From Ruminococcus sp. (GTDB lineage Bacteria > Bacillota_A > Clostridia > Oscillospirales > Ruminococcaceae): a stretch of DNA of 64,000 nucleotides. Shown here one piece after another: positions 43,945 to 52,386 of this stretch (position 1 is the first letter of the stretch; each line of letters starts with the position of its first letter). The stretch lies in NCBI RefSeq assembly GCF_016283395.1, contig NZ_JAEEMU010000043.1, positions 47,218-111,217 on the forward strand, written 5' to 3'. The position numbers and the translations under genes are program-made. Below the pieces are notes generated by a model. That model saw only the letters and a program-made list of their open reading frames with translations. It was not told the origin of the DNA and did no database searches.

Positions 43945-45290
43945 ATAAATTCAGCGAATATATAACAGAATATACTGACGGAAAAAAGATATGCATTCTC
44001 GGCTTCGGACGAGAGGGAAAGTCCACATACAAGATACTGGAAAAGTACGGAAAACAGGCTTCTTTAGCTATTGCAGACCTTAATCCCGTTGACCGTGAGG
44101 CAAACGGGATCCCCGACAGCGTTGAGCTTATCTGCGGCAAGGAATATCAGCAGTGTCTGGACGATTTTGACATGGTGTTCAAAAGTCCCGGAATTGTCCT
44201 CGAAAAGCCCCTCAGTGAGCTTAAATGTCAGATAACCTGTGAAACACAGGTGTTCTTCGAGGTCTTTCGTGAAAAGATCATCGGCATTACAGGTACAAAG
44301 GGCAAGAGCACTGTTACTTCGCTCATATATCATGTGCTGAAGGAGTCGGGAGTTGACTGCCGTATCGCAGGAAATATCGGTATCCCTGTATTCGATATTG
44401 CTGAGGGTATGTCTCAGGGGACAGTTGTGGTCTGTGAGCTTTCATGCCACCAGCTTGAATATATGACAGTTTCTCCGCATTATGCAGTATTCCTCAATCT
44501 TTATGAGGAACACCTCGACCACTACGGTACTATGGAGAATTACTACAACGCAAAGAAGAATATCTACCTCCACCAGCAGAGAGGCGACTATTTGTGGTGC
44601 AGCAGCGACATAGCTCCAAACTGTGATAATACGCAAGTTATCCGCGTTTCAAACTCCGACAGCGGTACGGATATATACGTTGCTGACGGTATCGTGAACT
44701 ACGAAAACGGCAGGAAGTACAGTATTCCTGTTGACGATATAAAGCTTCTTGGCGTTCATAATCATTACAATATCGCTATTGCACTTGGCGTTTGCAGTCA
44801 GTTCGTGAACGAAGCCGACTTCGACAAGGCTGTACGCACGTTTGACCCGTTGGCTCACCGCCTTGAATATGTGGACACTGTCCGCGGTATACGCTGGTAT
44901 GACGACTCTATCTCTACTGCCTGCGCAACTGCTATATCTGCATTGCAGAGCGTTCCAAGCGTGGGAACTATCCTCATCGGCGGTATGGACAGAGGTATCG
45001 ACTATACTTCACTTGTGGACTTCCTCGCTGATTTTGATGTAAGGGTCATCTGCATGGAAGCTTCTGGCAAGCGTGTATTCGATATGATACAGTCATGCGG
45101 CGGCTTCAAGGATAAAGACCGCGTACACTACGCCGACCACCTTGAGGTCGCAGTAAAGCTTGCTGCGGAGATAACTCCCGAGGGTATGAGCTGCGTTATG
45201 TCGCCTGCGGCTGCAAGCTACGGCATTTTCAAGAACTTTGAGGAGCGCGGTGACGCTTTCAAAGCACTTGTTGCCCAACTGGGCAAGTAA
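43941..45290 (+). CDS. murD2: UDP-N-acetylmuramoyl-L-alanine--L-glutamate ligase (MurD2)
   Basis: This Mur ligase of 449 residues has the ATP-binding GITGTKGKSTVTSL near residue 115, FLNLYEEHLDHYGTMENYYNAK, and the C-terminal HRLEYVDTVRGIRWYDDSIST with the ATP-site Asp and His. The N-terminal loop GFGREGKSTY fits the MurD2 form better than the GLGKSG-like loop of classical MurD. MurD2 adds L-Glu rather than D-Glu to UDP-MurNAc-L-Ala; MurL then epimerises the residue. The GTG start overlaps the murL stop by 4 bases (GTGA). Classical MurD remains possible for the specificity. Confidence 0.8.
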   Translation: MNKFSEYITEYTDGKKICILGFGREGKSTYKILEKYGKQASLAIADLNPVDREANGIPDSVELICGKEYQQCLDDFDMVFKSPGIVLEKPLSELKCQITCETQVFFEVFREKIIGITGTKGKSTVTSLIYHVLKESGVDCRIAGNIGIPVFDIAEGMSQGTVVVCELSCHQLEYMTVSPHYAVFLNLYEEHLDHYGTMENYYNAKKNIYLHQQRGDYLWCSSDIAPNCDNTQVIRVSNSDSGTDIYVADGIVNYENGRKYSIPVDDIKLLGVHNHYNIAIALGVCSQFVNEADFDKAVRTFDPLAHRLEYVDTVRGIRWYDDSISTACATAISALQSVPSVGTILIGGMDRGIDYTSLVDFLADFDVRVICMEASGKRVFDMIQSCGGFKDKDRVHYADHLEVAVKLAAEITPEGMSCVMSPAAASYGIFKNFEERGDAFKALVAQLGK

Positions 45291-45328
45291 CAGGGAAATA
45301 TTCTCTTTAATCTTCCTTATATTGAGAA

Positions 45329-45350
45329 CGGGCGGATAAGCTCCGCCTAT
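45329..45350. repeat. Short palindromic intergenic repeat
   Basis: GGGCGGATAAGCTCCGCC followed by TATAC. It resembles the copies at 45892, 48294 and 35615. The rest of the 254-bp spacer is AT-rich. Confidence 0.45.
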
Positions 45351-45494
45351 ACATACCAATAGTTTTACCTTTAGTTTCAGAAAAATACACATTTTGTTCA
45401 TATTATATATCTTATATATTATTATTAGTGTACAAAAAACAGTTCTCCGCATCTATCAAACTTTACAAAATAAGCGGCGGCTGTGGGAATATTA

Positions 45495-45523
45495 TTGACA
45501 ATGTACTCTTAGGGATATATAAT
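45495..45523 (+). promoter_or_regulatory. Promoter of the small membrane protein at 45545
   Basis: TTGACA and TATAAT are 17 bp apart. Transcription would start near 45530, so the upstream in-frame ATG at 45428 cannot be the start. Confidence 0.75.
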
Positions 45524-45544
45524 ACTTGTAAGGGGGCGCATTTT

Positions 45545-45862
45545 ATGTTACGCAATATAGGCCAAAAACTTAAAATAGTGTCAGGAGTAATGTTTATTAT
45601 CTCGGTAATTGGCAGTGTGATCTCTTCGGTTTGTTCAATAAGTAATCGGAGGGGCTTTTCGCTTGTGTTAACACTGGTCTCACTGTTTTTCAGTTATATT
45701 ATCTGTTTCGTAATATATGTATTCGGATACTTATATGATTATTTAGCAGAAACAAGCTCTACTTTCTACAATATTGCATCAGCTAACAGAAACAGTTTTC
45801 CTGATATTTCCAAAGAAAATGAGGAGCAAGAAGAGATTGATGTCTCATTGTTCTACAAATGA
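45545..45862 (+). CDS. Small two-segment membrane protein, unknown function
   Basis: The 105-residue product has membrane segments at about residues 12-30 and 40-65, then a polar tail with an acidic end. The ATG at 45545 follows AGGGGG and lies 22 bases after a good -10. It is a single gene between repeat-rich spacers. It resembles the small hydrophobic proteins often found in such places. I do not recognise a family. Confidence 0.6.
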   Translation: MLRNIGQKLKIVSGVMFIISVIGSVISSVCSISNRRGFSLVLTLVSLFFSYIICFVIYVFGYLYDYLAETSSTFYNIASANRNSFPDISKENEEQEEIDVSLFYK

Positions 45863-45869
45863 TCAGTAA

Positions 45870-46380
45870 GTAGAGAGTAATGAGTAGATAGTAGTAGGGC
45901 GGATCATTCCGCCCTTTTTATGTTTTTCTATAAGAGGGCGAAAAAAGGAGATTTTTCAACGGAAAACCATTGAATTTCAAAAAAGATACACCTCGGGTGG
46001 AGTTTGTATATATGATATGTAAATATGTGCGTCGCAATAAACATATTGCCATTTACAATTATTAAACGGGCGAGCGGAACTCGCCCCTACATAGGTTCAT
46101 GTTAATTTCATTGTTAGTTGCGGAACGCCGAGGGTGACTCCCTGTAGTGCAGGGAGATGTCAGCATAGCTGACAGAGGGTCGCGGCTCCTGTTGGGAGGC
46201 GTTCCCTACAATGTGCTAATGCTGCATATATTATGTAAGATGCACACGGGCGAGCGGAACTCGCCCCTACAGTGCGTTCATGTTACTTATTGCGTAAGGC
46301 TCGGGCTGTCGAGGACGCCAGCCCCTACAATCCTGCTTACTAATAACTAATCACTATGCACTAACCACTAAAAACTTGCC
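45870..46380. repeat. Cluster of palindromic intergenic repeats
   Basis: Within 500 bp are: a GGGCGGATC palindrome (45896-45914); two identical 24-base copies of a GGGCGAGCGGAACTCGCCCC palindrome ending TACA (46068-46091 and 46248-46271); and a composite unit with outer arms GGAACGCC/GGCGTTCC (46121-46205). The composite unit encloses CTCCCTG/CAGGGAG and GTCAG/CTGAC stems. A TCGGGCTG-type unit (about 46302-46329) and a CTAATAACTAATCACTATGC tract (46339-46372) follow. No open frame is credible. The unit is non-coding DNA that probably spread by copying. Confidence 0.7.
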
Positions 46381-46415
46381 AAATAGGCTTTTATTGCTAA
46401 ATTTTATGGAAACTC

Positions 46416-46444
46416 TTGCAATTCACAGCAACCTATGATATAAT
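46416..46444 (+). promoter_or_regulatory. Promoter of fba
   Basis: TTGCAA and TATAAT are 17 bp apart, 54 bases before the ATG. A small GGGG/CCCC hairpin follows at about 46454-46469. Confidence 0.75.
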
Positions 46445-46498
46445 ATTAACGATGGGGTCACGATCCCCGTAAATGAATTCTCAGGAGGAATTATATCT

Positions 46499-47362
46499 AT
46501 GTTAACTTCAGCTACAGAAATGCTCCAGAAAGCAAGAGCAGGCAAATACGCAGTAGGTCAGTTCAATATCAACAACCTTGAGTGGACTAAGGCTATCCTT
46601 CAGACAGCTCAGGAGTGCAATTCACCTGTTATCCTCGGTGTTTCAGAGGGTGCTGGTAAGTATATGTGCGGTTTTGAGACTGTTGCAGCTATGGTTGCAG
46701 CTATGGACAAGTCTCTCGGAATCACAGTTCCTGTTGCACTTCACCTCGACCACGGCTCATACGGTGCTTGCTACAAGTGCATCAAGGCTGGCTTTACATC
46801 AATCATGTTCGACGGTTCACACTTCCCGATCGACGAGAACGTTGCTAAGACAACTGAGCTCGTAAATGCTGCTCACAATCTTGGTCTTTCAATCGAGGCA
46901 GAAGTAGGTGCTATCGGTGGTGAAGAAGACGGCGTTATCGGTAAGGGCGAGTGCGCAGATCCTGCTGAGTGCAAGATGATCGCAGACCTCGGTGTTGACT
47001 TCCTCGCAGCTGGTATCGGTAATATCCACGGTGTATATCCTGCAAACTGGGAAGGTCTCAGCTTTGAGACTCTTGAGGCTGTTAACAAGGCTGTTGGCGA
47101 GATGCCTCTCGTACTTCACGGCGGTACAGGTATCCCTGACGATATGATCACAAAGGCTATCTCTCTCGGCGTTGCTAAGATCAACGTAAACACAGAGTGT
47201 CAGCTCGTATTTGCTGAGGCTACAAGAGGATATGTTGAAGCTGGCAAGGACAAGCAGGGCAAGGGCTTTGACCCAAGAAAGCTTCTCGCACCAGGCGTTG
47301 AGGCTATCAAGGCTAAGGTCAAGGAGAAGATGGAGCTCTTCGGAAGCGTTAACAAGGCTTGA
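46499..47362 (+). CDS. fba: Class II fructose-bisphosphate aldolase
   Basis: This enzyme cleaves fructose 1,6-bisphosphate to dihydroxyacetone phosphate and glyceraldehyde 3-phosphate in glycolysis. The 287-residue protein has the zinc and substrate motifs VALHLDHGSY, FDGSHFPIDENV, LAAGIGNIHGVYP, VLHGGTGIPDDMI and KINVNTECQLVFAE. Metal-dependent class II enzymes are usual in clostridia. The ATG has AGGAGG upstream. Codon use is strongly biased to a few favoured codons, as expected of a highly expressed gene. Confidence 0.97.
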   Translation: MLTSATEMLQKARAGKYAVGQFNINNLEWTKAILQTAQECNSPVILGVSEGAGKYMCGFETVAAMVAAMDKSLGITVPVALHLDHGSYGACYKCIKAGFTSIMFDGSHFPIDENVAKTTELVNAAHNLGLSIEAEVGAIGGEEDGVIGKGECADPAECKMIADLGVDFLAAGIGNIHGVYPANWEGLSFETLEAVNKAVGEMPLVLHGGTGIPDDMITKAISLGVAKINVNTECQLVFAEATRGYVEAGKDKQGKGFDPRKLLAPGVEAIKAKVKEKMELFGSVNKA

Positions 47363-47383
47363 TCATAATAATTCCATAAATAT

Positions 47384-47415
47384 AAAACCTGAGGACTTTG
47401 CGTTCTCAGGTTTTT
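47384..47415. terminator. Bidirectional terminator after fba
   Basis: AAAACCTGAG pairs with CTCAGGTTTT across an 11-base loop, followed by TCTTTT. The convergent flavodoxin-like gene ends at 47420. Confidence 0.85.
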
Positions 47416-47419
47416 CTTT

Positions 47420-47959
47420 TTATATAGTATCGCAGAAAGCTATAATCTCAGACTTTTTCGGTTCAACGGCTTCCTTGTACTCTATGGAGCATAATCCCAG
47501 ACTGCCGCAGCATTCTATTTCGAGATGACCGTAGAAGTGCTCGATAGTTCCTATGATACGCTGGCACTCTTTCATATTCGGACCTGTTCGCAGTGCTATG
47601 GAGTAGCCTTTTTTGCCGCTGCTGAGCTTTGCATGAGGCTCATGTGTATTGCACCACGGAGTGCATCTGTCGATGAAAGCCTTGAACTGAGCAGGAACGT
47701 CAGCCCAGTAGGAGGGAGCTACAGAAACGATGATATGGGCGTTCTCGAATTTATCCATAATTACATCAATGTCATCGTGCTGAACACACTCCGCTGTATT
47801 ATGGCAGCTTCTGCACCCTTTGCAAAAGCTGAAATCATAGTCGTCTATGCAGATACTTTCGGCAGTGTATTTTTTTGACAATTCCTCTGTGACTATGCGG
47901 ACTATCTCCGCTGTTGCGCCGTTTCTTACGGGGCTGCAATTGATAATTAGTGCTTTCAT
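47420..47959 (-). CDS. Flavodoxin-like NAD(P)H-dependent FMN reductase family protein
   Basis: The 179-residue protein starts KALIINCSPVRNGATAEIVR, the flavin phosphate-binding loop. It has the cysteine motif CKGCRSCHNTAEC (residues 46-58) common to anaerobe flavoproteins of the iron-sulfur flavoprotein type. VAPSYWADVPAQFKAFIDR is the conserved second flavin segment. It probably binds FMN and may reduce small molecules. The ATG has CGGAGG upstream. It is a single gene with its own promoter. Confidence 0.88.
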   Translation of the reverse strand: MKALIINCSPVRNGATAEIVRIVTEELSKKYTAESICIDDYDFSFCKGCRSCHNTAECVQHDDIDVIMDKFENAHIIVSVAPSYWADVPAQFKAFIDRCTPWCNTHEPHAKLSSGKKGYSIALRTGPNMKECQRIIGTIEHFYGHLEIECCGSLGLCSIEYKEAVEPKKSEIIAFCDTI

Positions 47960-47991
47960 ACTGATACCTCCGTTTTATGATAATAAAACAG

Positions 47992-48020
47992 ATTATAGCA
48001 CAGTATCACGCAAAAGTCAA
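47992..48020 (-). promoter_or_regulatory. Promoter of the flavodoxin-like gene
   Basis: TTGACT (48015-48020) and TATAAT (47992-47997) are 17 bp apart on the minus strand. Confidence 0.7.
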
Positions 48021-48099
48021 TATGTAAAGGCGGTATTCATACGGAAGTTTAAGGGCTATGGCTTTTATAAATTATGAGTTAACGTAATTACTTGATGAG

Positions 48100-48350
48100 C
48101 GTATGAACGGGATTCCAAAGGGACTGTGTTCCTTTGGCAGAGTCTTTGGTCGCTGTTCCCAGTTCTTAAAGAACAGCGAAATAATTCGAAGGCGCATCGC
48201 AAAGGGTGAATTTCAAAACAGTCCAGTGGACTGTTTTGAAAGAGGGAACGCTTTGCAAGAGAAGGCGTTCCCTAATTGGACTTTGAAACTTACGGGCGGA
48301 TAATATCCGCCCCTACAACGGGACGTCGAGGACGCCGTCCCCTACAAAAG
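48100..48350. repeat. Composite of palindromic intergenic repeats
   Basis: In order: CCAAAGGGA/TCCTTTGG (48115-48139), CGCTGTTC/GAACAGCG (48152-48179), a perfect 15-bp inverted repeat with one central base (48211-48241, arms TTTCAAAACAGTCCA), GGAACGC/GCGTTCC (48245-48271), a GGGCGGATAATATCCGCCCC unit ending TACA (48294-48317), and a 27-base GGGACGTCGAGGAC-type unit (48320-48346). The last is repeated exactly at 59597-59623. The rest of 47960-48359 holds no gene. Confidence 0.7.
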
Positions 48351-48359
48351 ACATAATTT

Positions 48360-49142
48360 TTAACTTCCCAGTAAAGGCAATGGATCAATAAATGCGCCGT
48401 TGTGTGTCATTTCAATGTGGATATGTGGAGCAAGTGAGCTTTCGATATCGGCAGAGCCTCCAACAGTTCCTATGACATCGCCACCGTTGAGTTTGTCTCC
48501 CTCCTGCACGGCAAGGTCAGCATTGAGTCCGCAGTATCTGGTAGTATATCCGTTTTTGTGGTCGAGGAGCAGAGTTACTCCCCACAGAGCGTCGTTCTTC
48601 ACAGCTGTTACTTCACCGCCAGCTACGGCATAGACCTCTGCACCTACTTCGGCGGCTATATCCACACCATTGTGAGTCTGCCATGAGCCTGTTGTCTCGT
48701 TTTTTACAAGCTCGCCGCCGCTGAATGGGTTGATGATATTGCTTATATCTGCCACAGGGAGTTTAAGGTCTGTCATGTCCTGTGCGGCAGTTTCCTCTGC
48801 TTCTGCCTGTACGGGTTCGGCAGCAGGGGGAGCATCTACGCTTATCTCAGCAGCAGGTATTGTCGCTGTGGGTGCGTCCGTAAAAATCGGCATTGTGACC
48901 ACTGCGGTAGTGACTCTGTAAGCAGGAGTCGTGGCTTTGGGTATGTTTGTAACTTGTCTGTCAACGGCTGCTTCATGGACAGCAGGCTTGTTTGTGACAG
49001 GTTTCATATCGGCTATCCTGTCGCCCTGTTTGTGAGCAAAAAGGCAGGCAGCTCCTATCATAACAGCACTTATACCAAGTGCGGCATAGAAGCCCTTAGA
49101 GCCTTTTGCATAATGTTTATCGGTCAGTTCGTTTTTCTTCAC
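48360..49142 (-). CDS. M23-family peptidase, SpoIIQ-like layout
   Basis: The 260-residue protein has a cytoplasmic start, one membrane segment (about residues 20-38), a Thr/Pro/Ala-rich linker (50-135) and a C-terminal M23/LytM domain. Metal-site residues are present in HNGVDIAAE (His, Asp) and PHIHIEM (HxH), so the endopeptidase should be active. The layout recalls SpoIIQ, but identity is not proven. I chose the GTG start at 49142, with GGAGG 7 bases upstream; the frame extends to 49190 without a site. It is a single gene between repeat-filled spacers. Confidence 0.85.
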   Translation of the reverse strand: MKKNELTDKHYAKGSKGFYAALGISAVMIGAACLFAHKQGDRIADMKPVTNKPAVHEAAVDRQVTNIPKATTPAYRVTTAVVTMPIFTDAPTATIPAAEISVDAPPAAEPVQAEAEETAAQDMTDLKLPVADISNIINPFSGGELVKNETTGSWQTHNGVDIAAEVGAEVYAVAGGEVTAVKNDALWGVTLLLDHKNGYTTRYCGLNADLAVQEGDKLNGGDVIGTVGGSADIESSLAPHIHIEMTHNGAFIDPLPLLGS

Positions 49143-49194
49143 ACTAACACCTCCGACCATATTATTGACAATTAGTCGGAAAATATACATTTTT

Positions 49195-49440
49195 ATGCTT
49201 TAGAACTTAGAGCGGCTGCCTTTGGAAGTCAGCAAGTGGTTAGTGATTAGTGCATAGTGATTAGTTATTAGTGAGTAGAATTGTAGGGACGACCAGAGGT
49301 CGTCCGCGAGCTGATAGTTGAGAGTGTTGGGACTTTTGCTCACATCAGCTCGACAAAATGTAACGAAGTCCAAACGGAGCGATGTGGCATTGCCCCTACA
49401 CTATGCACTAACCACTAATAACTAATCACTCGGGCACAAA
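49195..49440. repeat. Repeat-filled spacer
   Basis: AGTGGTTAGTGATTAGTGCA (49232-49251) and its extension lead to TAGGGACGACC/GGTCGTCC (49283-49305). After about 80 bases comes GCCCCTACACTATGCACTAA with TAATAACTAATCACT (49391-49433). The two TTAGTGATTAG-type tracts face each other, so the spacer looks like one element with inverted ends of about 35 bases. Confidence 0.6.
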
Positions 49441-49467
49441 AAAGGGACGATATAATATCGTCCCTTT
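49441..49467 (-). terminator. Terminator after pbp2
   Basis: AAAGGGACGATA and its complement (49456-49467) form a perfect 12-bp stem, followed on the minus strand by a T-run. Confidence 0.85.
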
Positions 49468-49480
49468 GAGTTTTAAATTA

Positions 49481-51754
49481 TCATTGATAGTTCGGATCCT
49501 GTGAAGCTTCGGGAGAAAGTGCATTAGGATCGTAAGGCACTGTAGGCTCTGTTGGAACAGCGGCAGGGTATTCTGTCCAAGGCTGCTGCTGAACAGGCTG
49601 AGTCCACGGCTCAGCAGGAGCATCTGTGAGAGCTTCTGAATATGGTTCGATAACAGTTTCAACAGTAGTTGTGGTAGTCGTAGTAGTGGTAGTTGTAGTA
49701 GTAGATGATGTAGTTGTAAGCTCGGGACGTACTTCCTCGGGGAGCTTCTGCTTCGAGGGCTTAACGCCGTTAAGACCGTAGCACTCCTGATAAGCAAGGA
49801 GAAGGTCACGTATCATATACTTTGAATACTCACCGCTTTCGATAACGCCTGCAAAAGCAACTTCGGGGTTGTCAGCAGGAGCAAAGCCGATGAAGAATGA
49901 GTTCTGCTCATCGAGGTTACGACCTGTCTGAGGAGTACCTGTCTTTATAGCAACATCGTAGCCTAAGTCTGTAAGAGAGTATCTTGCAGGCATACTTCTT
50001 GCAGCGTCCATCATACCGCCGATGATATAGTCGTAAAGGTCGGGAGTATTCAGCTCTATCTGCTGAGCTATAGTAGGCTCGGTCTTTTTGATAAGAGTAT
50101 CTGTGCCGTATTTGTAATAGCTGTCTACCAGATATGGCTGATATCTTACACCGCGGTTAGCGATAGTATTGGCAACTACAGCCATTTGCAGCGGAGTCAT
50201 ACCGCAGTCCTGGTTACCGATACCTGCCTGTATAACGTAACCGATATACCATTCCTGACCGTGCTCGGCAAAGGTCTCGGGGTTACAGAGATAGCCCTCA
50301 GCATCGCCTGTTTCGATGCCTGTATGTGAGCCGAGTCCGTAGAGCTTGGCGTACTTTGTGATATTGTCGATACCCAACATTCTTGATACTTCGTAGAAGA
50401 AGCAGTTACATGATACCTCGATAGCAGGGCGGACAGTGATATTGCCGTGATAGCCCGTACAGGAGTAGTATGTTCCGTAGAAATCATATCCCTGATGACA
50501 TACAAGGGGAGTTCCTCCTGTGATGACTCCCTCATTCAGACCTGCTGTAGCAGTAATGGTCTTGAAAGTTGAACCCGGACGGTAAAGACCATATGTGCAG
50601 CGGTTAACAAGGGGAGTATCCTTAGCCTGCAAAAAGTAGTCATAGTTTTCTGTGTAATCCTTGAGATTGTAGGTCGGAGCTGTAGCCATTCCTCTTACAG
50701 CACCTGTCTTAGCGTCAAGAACGCATATTGCACCGCAGTTGCCTTTGAGTATTGAAGGTTTGGGATTTATAGACGGGAAAGTGTTGGTAAGGAAGTTATC
50801 AAGTATATTCTGGAGCTTCAGCTGATAAGCACCGTTTACGGTGAGCTTGACAGTTTCACCTGATGTGGCATCGGATATAGTCTTTACATCTCTTACCACA
50901 CCGTCCTTGACAGCTATCTGTTCCTGTCCGTTAAGACCTCTCAGTTCGGTCTCCATAGCGGCTTCGATACCGCTCTTTCCGAGCACATCGTTGTAGCTGT
51001 AGCCCTTATTTTTAAGCTCGTCATATTCTTCTGCGTAGATAGGACCTACAGTGCCTATCTCGTGTGGGAGAATATCTCCGCGGACTATCTTTCGCTCGGA
51101 AGCATCGATAGCTTCGATGCCGCGATAGAAGTTGCCAAGCTCTTTAAGGTCAACTACAGTTTTTTCATCGACTCCCTCAGCGAGGAGGAGATCATTGCTG
51201 TAGGAGAAGTCCTTATCTATCATCTGATAGCGCATACCTGCAATGATACGTTTTTCCTCGTCATTATACTTATCGTCTATCTCATAATCGGATATGAGCT
51301 TGTCGATACAGTTTTCGGCAGTAGCATAAACATTGAGGTTAAGGTCTGAGATAAGCTCATCTGTCTCCTTTGATGTGAAAACATAAGGCTTTGTAAAGGA
51401 TACGGGTATGCTTTCCTTGAATTTATAGCCTCTTTCCTCAAGTGCGCGGTAAATTCCGAGAAGAGTTTTGTTGCCCTCTTGCAGATCGGTAGGGAAGAAA
51501 GCCATTCTGAGGACAAGGTCTGTTCTGGAGTCGTTTGTAACGAGCACATTGCCGTCATAGTCGATTATTTCTCCGCGGGTAGCCTTTACGCCTTTGTTAT
51601 AGGTAAGAGTACCCGGCTCATACTGGTTCGGAGCAGCGATATTCTTATCGCCGACTACCTGTATTTTCATAAGTCTCAGTGAACTGAGCAGAGCGAGCAG
51701 GACTACCAGCAGGATAATGATCATGGATTTTAGGTTTTCTGCAAATCCTTTCAA
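49481..51754 (-). CDS. Penicillin-binding protein 2-type peptidoglycan transpeptidase
   Basis: This class B PBP crosslinks peptidoglycan during cell elongation with the Mre/Rod complex. The 757-residue protein has one N-terminal membrane anchor (residues 9-29) and a dimerisation domain with ATRGEIIDYDGNVL. The transpeptidase domain has STFKT in GLYRPGSTFKTIT (active Ser), SCN in EVSCNCFFYE and KTGT in VAIKTGTPQTG. The C-terminal 85 residues are unusual: a run of about 12 Thr, then a Pro/Gln/Trp/Glu-rich tail. The TTG start at 51754 has AAGGAGG 7 bases upstream. It is the last gene of mreB-mreC-mreD-pbp2. Confidence 0.95.
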   Translation of the reverse strand: MKGFAENLKSMIIILLVVLLALLSSLRLMKIQVVGDKNIAAPNQYEPGTLTYNKGVKATRGEIIDYDGNVLVTNDSRTDLVLRMAFFPTDLQEGNKTLLGIYRALEERGYKFKESIPVSFTKPYVFTSKETDELISDLNLNVYATAENCIDKLISDYEIDDKYNDEEKRIIAGMRYQMIDKDFSYSNDLLLAEGVDEKTVVDLKELGNFYRGIEAIDASERKIVRGDILPHEIGTVGPIYAEEYDELKNKGYSYNDVLGKSGIEAAMETELRGLNGQEQIAVKDGVVRDVKTISDATSGETVKLTVNGAYQLKLQNILDNFLTNTFPSINPKPSILKGNCGAICVLDAKTGAVRGMATAPTYNLKDYTENYDYFLQAKDTPLVNRCTYGLYRPGSTFKTITATAGLNEGVITGGTPLVCHQGYDFYGTYYSCTGYHGNITVRPAIEVSCNCFFYEVSRMLGIDNITKYAKLYGLGSHTGIETGDAEGYLCNPETFAEHGQEWYIGYVIQAGIGNQDCGMTPLQMAVVANTIANRGVRYQPYLVDSYYKYGTDTLIKKTEPTIAQQIELNTPDLYDYIIGGMMDAARSMPARYSLTDLGYDVAIKTGTPQTGRNLDEQNSFFIGFAPADNPEVAFAGVIESGEYSKYMIRDLLLAYQECYGLNGVKPSKQKLPEEVRPELTTTSSTTTTTTTTTTTTTVETVIEPYSEALTDAPAEPWTQPVQQQPWTEYPAAVPTEPTVPYDPNALSPEASQDPNYQ

Positions 51755-51807
51755 TTAACTGCCTCCTTATAGTTTTGACCGCACAGTTAAAGTGCGGTCG
51801 AAGCATT

Positions 51808-52386
51808 TCATCTTTTGTTTTCGTTTTGTATATTTGTATTTATAGCTTCTTCGATAGTAAGGTGCTCCTTTGGCATGAGCAGCTTGTTGACAAGCTTTAC
51901 AAGGAGATACATGAAGAAAGCTGATATTACAGTGTATGCCCAGACTCTAAGGGAAACTCTCACGAATATGCGTCCTACATTTTCGTAATCCCATATCTGA
52001 TAGTAGAATTTATAATCCAGCCAGCACTGTATGTATGATACTACAGCCGTTATCATCAGATAATTGATGAAGCGGTTTTTCAGGTAAAGCTCAAATACAA
52101 GATTGGTCAATATGCAGAAGAATGCAAGTATAACGGCATTATATCCGAAAAGCTTGCCGCAGCATATATCAATGAGAAAACCGCAGAATGCTCCCGTTAC
52201 TGCCGAACCGTAGATATTGTTGTTTATAGAGATAGCTATGGCAAGGGGCACAAGGAGTATGGGCTTATAGAGCGTTCCCGAGGTCATTATGATAAAGCTC
52301 AGGAAGATAAGCAGGTAATACAGCAGCCAGCGCAGTGTTGTTTTTATGCGCAGGATATGCTGCTGACGGGTAGTTTTAATCCTCAT
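51808..52386 (-). CDS. mreD: Rod shape-determining protein MreD
   Basis: MreD is the membrane subunit of the Mre elongation complex. The 192-residue protein has five to six membrane segments and matches MreD in length and position, with SGTLYKPILLVPLAIAI and GAFCGFLIDICCGKLFGYNA. I chose the ATG at 52386 (MRIKTTRQQ), with GAGGGAAAAG upstream. It overlaps the mreC end by 11 bases; the frame extends to 52455 inside mreC. A GACCGCAC hairpin at 51777-51799 separates it from pbp2 without a T-run, so it is not a clear terminator. Confidence 0.9.
   Translation of the reverse strand: MRIKTTRQQHILRIKTTLRWLLYYLLIFLSFIIMTSGTLYKPILLVPLAIAISINNNIYGSAVTGAFCGFLIDICCGKLFGYNAVILAFFCILTNLVFELYLKNRFINYLMITAVVSYIQCWLDYKFYYQIWDYENVGRIFVRVSLRVWAYTVISAFFMYLLVKLVNKLLMPKEHLTIEEAINTNIQNENKR

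Noticed and set aside
46147..46350. 67-codon open frame in the repeat cluster
   Set aside because: It crosses several palindromes and has no ribosome site; its product is explained by repeat sequence.
45870..46380. CRISPR-like reading of the repeat cluster
   Set aside because: The repeats differ in length and spacing and are palindromic elements with variable centres, not repeat-spacer units.
51777..51799. GACCGCAC hairpin between mreD and pbp2
   Set aside because: It is followed on the minus strand by AAAACT rather than T-run, so it probably does not end the transcript.
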